Below, piece by piece: positions 60,891-64,000 of a stretch of 64,000 bases of DNA. Location of the stretch: positions 84,371 to 148,370 of the forward strand of contig JAIUPL010000017.1 of assembly GCA_020160935.1 (NCBI GenBank), in the 5' to 3' direction. The position numbers and the translations under genes are program-made. The notes beneath the pieces are model-generated. The model had not been told where the DNA came from, made no database searches, and saw only the letters and a program-made list of their open reading frames with translations. Position 1 is the first letter of the stretch; each line of letters begins with the position of its first letter. This DNA comes from Bacteroidota bacterium (lineage in GTDB: Bacteria; Bacteroidota; Bacteroidia; Chitinophagales; Saprospiraceae).

Positions 60891-62270
60891 TTAAGGCTTT
60901 ACTTTCCGAGCAACATCGTTCCAAGCAATTGCGATACCTATCAAGATTGAAATGGTTGTCGAAAAGATTAGTCCGTAAATTTCTTTGGTGGTTTTATCAG
61001 GATGTTCAATAAAAGATACGAAGAGAGGAGCAACGCTTTGTTGGATACCAACCAAAATACCTACGATAACTAATATGTAAAAAACAAACCTACCCAGAAG
61101 CAAATCTTTCGTACTCGCAGCAACATACAATGGGTAATACTCAATATACTTATCAAATCCTAACTCTTCTCTGGCATCCAAATCAAGATGTACCACTCCT
61201 TCTTCTGGATATGGTCTTAACTCACCGCCTTCTCTACGGTTCTTTGTTGAACCGGTAAACGCCCTTCTTTGTATATTTTTATTTTTGTAAGTTCCTGTCC
61301 TATTATCGTAAACGATTCCATTTATTTGGACATAATCACCTTTTTCAATTCCAAGTATTGCCATTAAACTTTCATCCATTACGACAATCCTCTTTTCACA
61401 ATCTAAATAATCAACTTTTACCATTCTTAAAAGGAGGAATCTTGCTGGTATTAATTGATTAGGTTCAGAAGAGTTTGGGGCAGGAAAAATACTAATAAAC
61501 CCGCCATAAAACTCAATTCCTGGTTCAAGCACGGGAAATCCCAATGCTCGTCTTATACTTTCATCAATACGACAAACTCCACCTTTGCTAATCAAAGTAT
61601 CATCTGTCCGAACCTTTGCTACGCATGTTTTTTCTCCAAATCTAACGAAGGCAAATTTTTTTATTTTTAATTTCTTAATGTTGTCACTACTTAATTGAAT
61701 AATAGGCATTTTAAAATCTTTCCCTCTATTTTTAGTTGGGAGTCCAAGAAAGTGACCTGTTTCTGCTCCATGTATGCTCGCATCCATTGATTTCAGAGAA
61801 TTGACGTACTGACGTGGTAATTCTCTTATTTCTGCTCCCTCAATTAGTCTTTGAATATATTTTGGATGAGGCGGTTTTTCAGGTTTTCGATTGCTTTCAA
61901 TAACTTGGTAGGTAATTGCCGTTTGCCTGTCAATCACATTGAATGGATTTTCCTTTTCTACAATTTCAATCGGCAGTTCATTTCGTGTATAATACTGATG
62001 TTCTGGCACAAATTCGGCTTCATCTAATAAATGTAATGCTCTTTCATCAATTTTGTATAGAAAACCATATACATAAAAGTTGGGTTCAAAAACAATATCA
62101 CCAACTGGTCCACCCCAGTTTGGGGTTGATACTGTAAAAGCCAATCTATGGTCTTTGATTCGCCCAATACCTACTTCTTCAACTACACCTGCTTTCTCCT
62201 TTCCAATCAAACATCTCTCCCTTACTGTATTCGGGTGCATGTTATTTCCATATGCAAAATAGTATATCAT
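60891..62270 (-). CDS. GGCT-like domain fused to a barrel domain and two membrane helices
   Basis: 459 residues. Residues 1-150 are a gamma-glutamylcyclotransferase-like fold (YYFAYGNNM, then VYGFLYKIDERALHLLDEAE, the LDxxE region). Residues about 185-300 and 300-375 contain short strands such as KKFAFVRFGEKTCVAKVRTDDTL and ILGIEKGDYVQINGIVYDNRTG, suggestive of double-psi or AbrB-like barrels; DEREELGFDKYIEYYPL-type sequence follows. Two membrane segments end the protein (LLLGRFVFYILVIVGILVGI, LIFSTTISILIGIAIAW). The combination is new to me. GGCT folds cleave gamma-glutamyl peptides, but the catalytic Glu is only tentatively placed. Confidence 0.6.
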   Translation of the reverse strand: MIYYFAYGNNMHPNTVRERCLIGKEKAGVVEEVGIGRIKDHRLAFTVSTPNWGGPVGDIVFEPNFYVYGFLYKIDERALHLLDEAEFVPEHQYYTRNELPIEIVEKENPFNVIDRQTAITYQVIESNRKPEKPPHPKYIQRLIEGAEIRELPRQYVNSLKSMDASIHGAETGHFLGLPTKNRGKDFKMPIIQLSSDNIKKLKIKKFAFVRFGEKTCVAKVRTDDTLISKGGVCRIDESIRRALGFPVLEPGIEFYGGFISIFPAPNSSEPNQLIPARFLLLRMVKVDYLDCEKRIVVMDESLMAILGIEKGDYVQINGIVYDNRTGTYKNKNIQRRAFTGSTKNRREGGELRPYPEEGVVHLDLDAREELGFDKYIEYYPLYVAASTKDLLLGRFVFYILVIVGILVGIQQSVAPLFVSFIEHPDKTTKEIYGLIFSTTISILIGIAIAWNDVARKVKP

Positions 62271-62296
62271 TTATTCATTTTTGTTGTTTTGTTGAT

Positions 62297-62361
62297 GCTA
62301 ACGTTCGCTTTCCCGTCAACCGCCGCGTCAGCGAGCGGTTGACGGGAAAGCGAACGTTAGC
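62297..62361. repeat. Cassette-type palindromic spacer 5 (perfect)
   Basis: GCTAACGTTCGCTTTCCCGT... at 62297-62322 and its complement at 62336-62361 match over all 26 bases, with a 13-base loop. Both ends are GCTAAC/GTTAGC. It occupies the gap between two minus-strand genes and is the clearest member of the spacer family. Confidence 0.9.
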
Positions 62362-62396
62362 GGCAATTATTGTGAAAAGGTACCAATATATTCAAA

Positions 62397-63164
62397 TTAT
62401 TCGGCTTTTTTTATTCGCTTAAATGATTTTGAAAGCCAGTCCATAAGAGTTTTTATATGCTTCATATCAGCATACAATTCATCTTTGGGTACAGTAATAC
62501 CATATCGAAATGCTGTTCCGTTTGGGTCTGAGTAATCAAATGCTTCAATAACATTTTCAAACCATTCAGGGAGGACTGCTTTAAATCTAGTTCTTAATAC
62601 TATTTTGAGTCTTTCCTTTAAATCAAGCAGATTATGATTGAATTGCTCTCCTACTATTGCTTTGATGTATAATTCTGTCGCATGGCGATAATTATAAAGT
62701 GCTGGCTGAAACAATTCCCTTTCTTCGTAATTTTCGTGCGCTATTTCTACAAGTTTGTCACCCGCAAGTTTAAATGATTCAGCAGTAGTAAAAATATCTC
62801 CTAATTCAAACTCACCACCAAAAACAACACCCCTCCAAGTTTCATCAATATCATCCGGCATAGCTCTAAATAAAGGCGTAATACTTATAATAAAATTGTG
62901 TATTGCCTCATCATCGAACTGACTATTGGCGTTAAGCCCGTATTTAATATTCTCAATGTCTGGATTTTCTTCCCAATAGGTAAAAACGTAGGCAAACACT
63001 CTCATATCATTAATGAGAAAATGTCGAACTTTCCCTTTGCCTGGATTAGCGTCTGGGCTCAAATAGTCTGAAAAGATTCTTGCCCATGTTTGTACGGTAT
63101 CTCTATCTACACTTAACAACCGTGCAGTTTCAGATACTCCATATTTCATTGAATAATTAAACAT
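62397..63164 (-). CDS. Helix-turn-helix protein with HEPN-like region
   Basis: 255 residues. The first 40 residues are a MerR/excisionase-like HTH (YGVSETARLLSVDRDTVQTWARIF). The middle carries a helical region with ALYNYRHATELYIKAI and NHNLLDLKERLK, resembling HEPN-type helical pairs; a clear RX4H motif is missing. The end is basic. Function unknown; perhaps a DNA-binding regulator or defence component. Confidence 0.5.
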   Translation of the reverse strand: MFNYSMKYGVSETARLLSVDRDTVQTWARIFSDYLSPDANPGKGKVRHFLINDMRVFAYVFTYWEENPDIENIKYGLNANSQFDDEAIHNFIISITPLFRAMPDDIDETWRGVVFGGEFELGDIFTTAESFKLAGDKLVEIAHENYEERELFQPALYNYRHATELYIKAIVGEQFNHNLLDLKERLKIVLRTRFKAVLPEWFENVIEAFDYSDPNGTAFRYGITVPKDELYADMKHIKTLMDWLSKSFKRIKKAE

Positions 63165-63173
63165 CGTAGATTT

Positions 63174-63195
63174 TGTCGCGATGCGGCCGTTAGCA
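63174..63195. repeat. Half spacer between two cassette-like genes
   Basis: The 35-base gap contains GCGATGCGGCCGTTAGCAGC, that is a GTTAGC core with only one arm. The matching arm is missing or lies in the gene. It looks like a decayed member of the spacer family. Confidence 0.45.
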
Positions 63196-63199
63196 GCAT

Positions 63200-63841
63200 T
63201 TATTTTCTTTCATAAATCTTATTTAATCGAGAGTTGATTGCTCCTTGATTTCGTCCAAATATAGAAGCGATTTCTGCAATTGATTTTCCTTCTTTTTCAA
63301 GACGAACCAACTCCTCATCATCTTCGAGTGACCACGGTTTATATGCGTTCCCATGGCTCTTTCTTTTCTCGGCAACAGAATATGCCTTTTCACATTCATC
63401 TGACTTTCTTTTCTCTCTTGTATTATATTTTGGTTTGAGTTTTTCGACCAGTCTTTCTTCAAGTTCCTTTCTACCTATCGGAACTTCTATCGCGGACACT
63501 TCAAAATTATCCTCGAAAAGCCTGTTTAGTTCTTCTTCAAATTGAGCCGGGAACTTTCGGCTTGGTGTTGCCATCTCGTATCCTTCCTGTCCAGCAAACC
63601 TCGAACCTCCTATTGTCCTTCTCAATGAATGGTTTCTGGTATCAAGCAAATCCCGCATCCTCTTTTTTATATTGCCTGTTTCACCGACATAACAGATAAT
63701 CCCTTCCTCTTTTACAGCATAAACTCCAGCCGCTGATTGAAATTTTTCTGCCCAACTTAAGCTATACTCGACCAATTGCCAATCGCCATAAAGCAATTCA
63801 TTTTCCAGTTTGCTTAAGTAATCCTCTATTCGTTGGTTCAT
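63200..63841 (-). CDS. GIY-YIG nuclease-like protein with C-terminal HTH
   Basis: 213 residues. Residues about 34-130 form a GIY-YIG domain: GVYAVKEEGIICYVGETGNIKKRMRDL has the G-[VI]-Y...Y-V-G core and downstream Arg; LNRLFEDNFEVSAIEVPIGRKELEERLVEKLKPKYN provides the Glu and the final KPKYN typical of the family. A SANT-like or HTH unit ends the protein (WSLEDDEELVRLEKEGKSIAEIASIFGRNQGAINSRL). It could be a DNA-cutting defence or mobility protein. No partner gene is adjacent. Confidence 0.82.
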   Translation of the reverse strand: MNQRIEDYLSKLENELLYGDWQLVEYSLSWAEKFQSAAGVYAVKEEGIICYVGETGNIKKRMRDLLDTRNHSLRRTIGGSRFAGQEGYEMATPSRKFPAQFEEELNRLFEDNFEVSAIEVPIGRKELEERLVEKLKPKYNTREKRKSDECEKAYSVAEKRKSHGNAYKPWSLEDDEELVRLEKEGKSIAEIASIFGRNQGAINSRLNKIYERK

Positions 63842-63878
63842 TTCTACTGGTTTTTATGATTATTTATTTTTCTATTTG

Positions 63879-63968
63879 CCGCTAACGGGCGCATGGACGA
63901 CGTGGCGGCGAACGTTGGCTTTGCGGGTTGGGCTTTCGCCGCCATGTGCGACCATGCTTTGTTCTGCG
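63879..63968. repeat. Cassette-type palindromic spacer 6
   Basis: GCCGCTAACGGGCGCATGG followed by GTGGCGGCGAA pairs imperfectly with TTCGCCGCCATGTGCGACC and CATGC on the other side of an ACGTTGGCTTTGCGGGTTGG loop. The minus strand reads from GCAGAAC to GTTAGCGGC. It is the last feature before the window edge. Confidence 0.75.
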
Positions 63969-64000
63969 AATTTCATCATTTTATTGATTTTCAATTATTT

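Noticed and set aside
54300..64000. Certain call of a class 1-type integron
   Set aside because: Several R' cores read GTTAGCG, GTTAGCA or GTC rather than GTTRRRY, and no integrase or attI is in the window.

Overview
The window reads as chromosomal DNA of a Bacteroidota bacterium, most likely Saprospiria-like. Supporting signs are type IX secretion (T9SS) tails on several exported proteins, TAnnTTTG-type -7 promoter boxes with weak ribosome binding sites, many TPR-CHAT proteins, DinB and VOC proteins, and GTP-type PEPCK. From about 45 kb the base composition turns AT-rich and the gene content becomes accessory. No rRNA or tRNA gene was recognised.

Layout. 0-6 kb: a truncated gene, a bestrophin channel, a YfcC-type carrier, a T9SS cargo protein, a DUF421 membrane protein and a lipoprotein alpha-carbonic anhydrase. 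6-10.5 kb: a sigma factor / anti-sigma-like protein / secreted TPR-CHAT protease-like operon. 10.5-12.5 kb: an MbnH-MbnP-like pair (di-haem peroxidase plus partner with a T9SS tail). 12.6 kb: a candidate structured RNA of about 186 nt with its own promoter and terminator. 12.8-22.3 kb: small housekeeping and unknown genes (HEAT, zinc ribbon, VOC, a frameshifted DinB-like gene, SRPBCC, M15 peptidase, acyltransferase, PEPCK), separated by large palindromic repeats. 22.7-36 kb, all on the minus strand: a second sigma/anti-sigma/TPR-CHAT unit, then DinB, FecR-like, CHASE2, HExxH-TPR protease and WD40-caspase genes. This cluster is rich in caspase-fold proteins and looks like an envelope-sensing, proteolytic signalling locus. 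36-42 kb: VOC, PHP phosphoesterase, delta-60 repeat protein, GH13 enzyme and a Sel1 protein.

42-45 kb: a complete IS3-family element (13-bp terminal repeats, 4-bp target duplication) splits a methionine aminopeptidase gene; removing it restores the frame. Remnants of a related IS surround truncated genes. 45-48.5 kb: a very AT-rich STAND ATPase, a probable defence gene. 49-54 kb: a membrane protein, a LytTR two-component pair with a candidate direct-repeat operator, and a secreted protein. 54.07-54.3 kb: a 5'-truncated group II intron.

54.3-64 kb: unrelated minus-strand genes (RX4H HEPN-like protein, AbiEii toxin with partner, beta-propeller, M43 peptidase, GGCT fusion, HTH protein, GIY-YIG nuclease). 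Most gaps between them hold a palindromic element bounded by GCTAAC/GTTAGC-like cores. The arrangement resembles an integron cassette array without an integrase in view. The group II intron ends exactly at one such core, as the attC-targeting introns are known to do.

The strongest leads are the cassette-like array with its intron, the duplicated sigma/anti-sigma/CHAT module beside CHASE2 and WD40-caspase genes, the family of large palindromes with GTTCGGCTTCGCCTCA ends, and the candidate small RNA at 12.6 kb.
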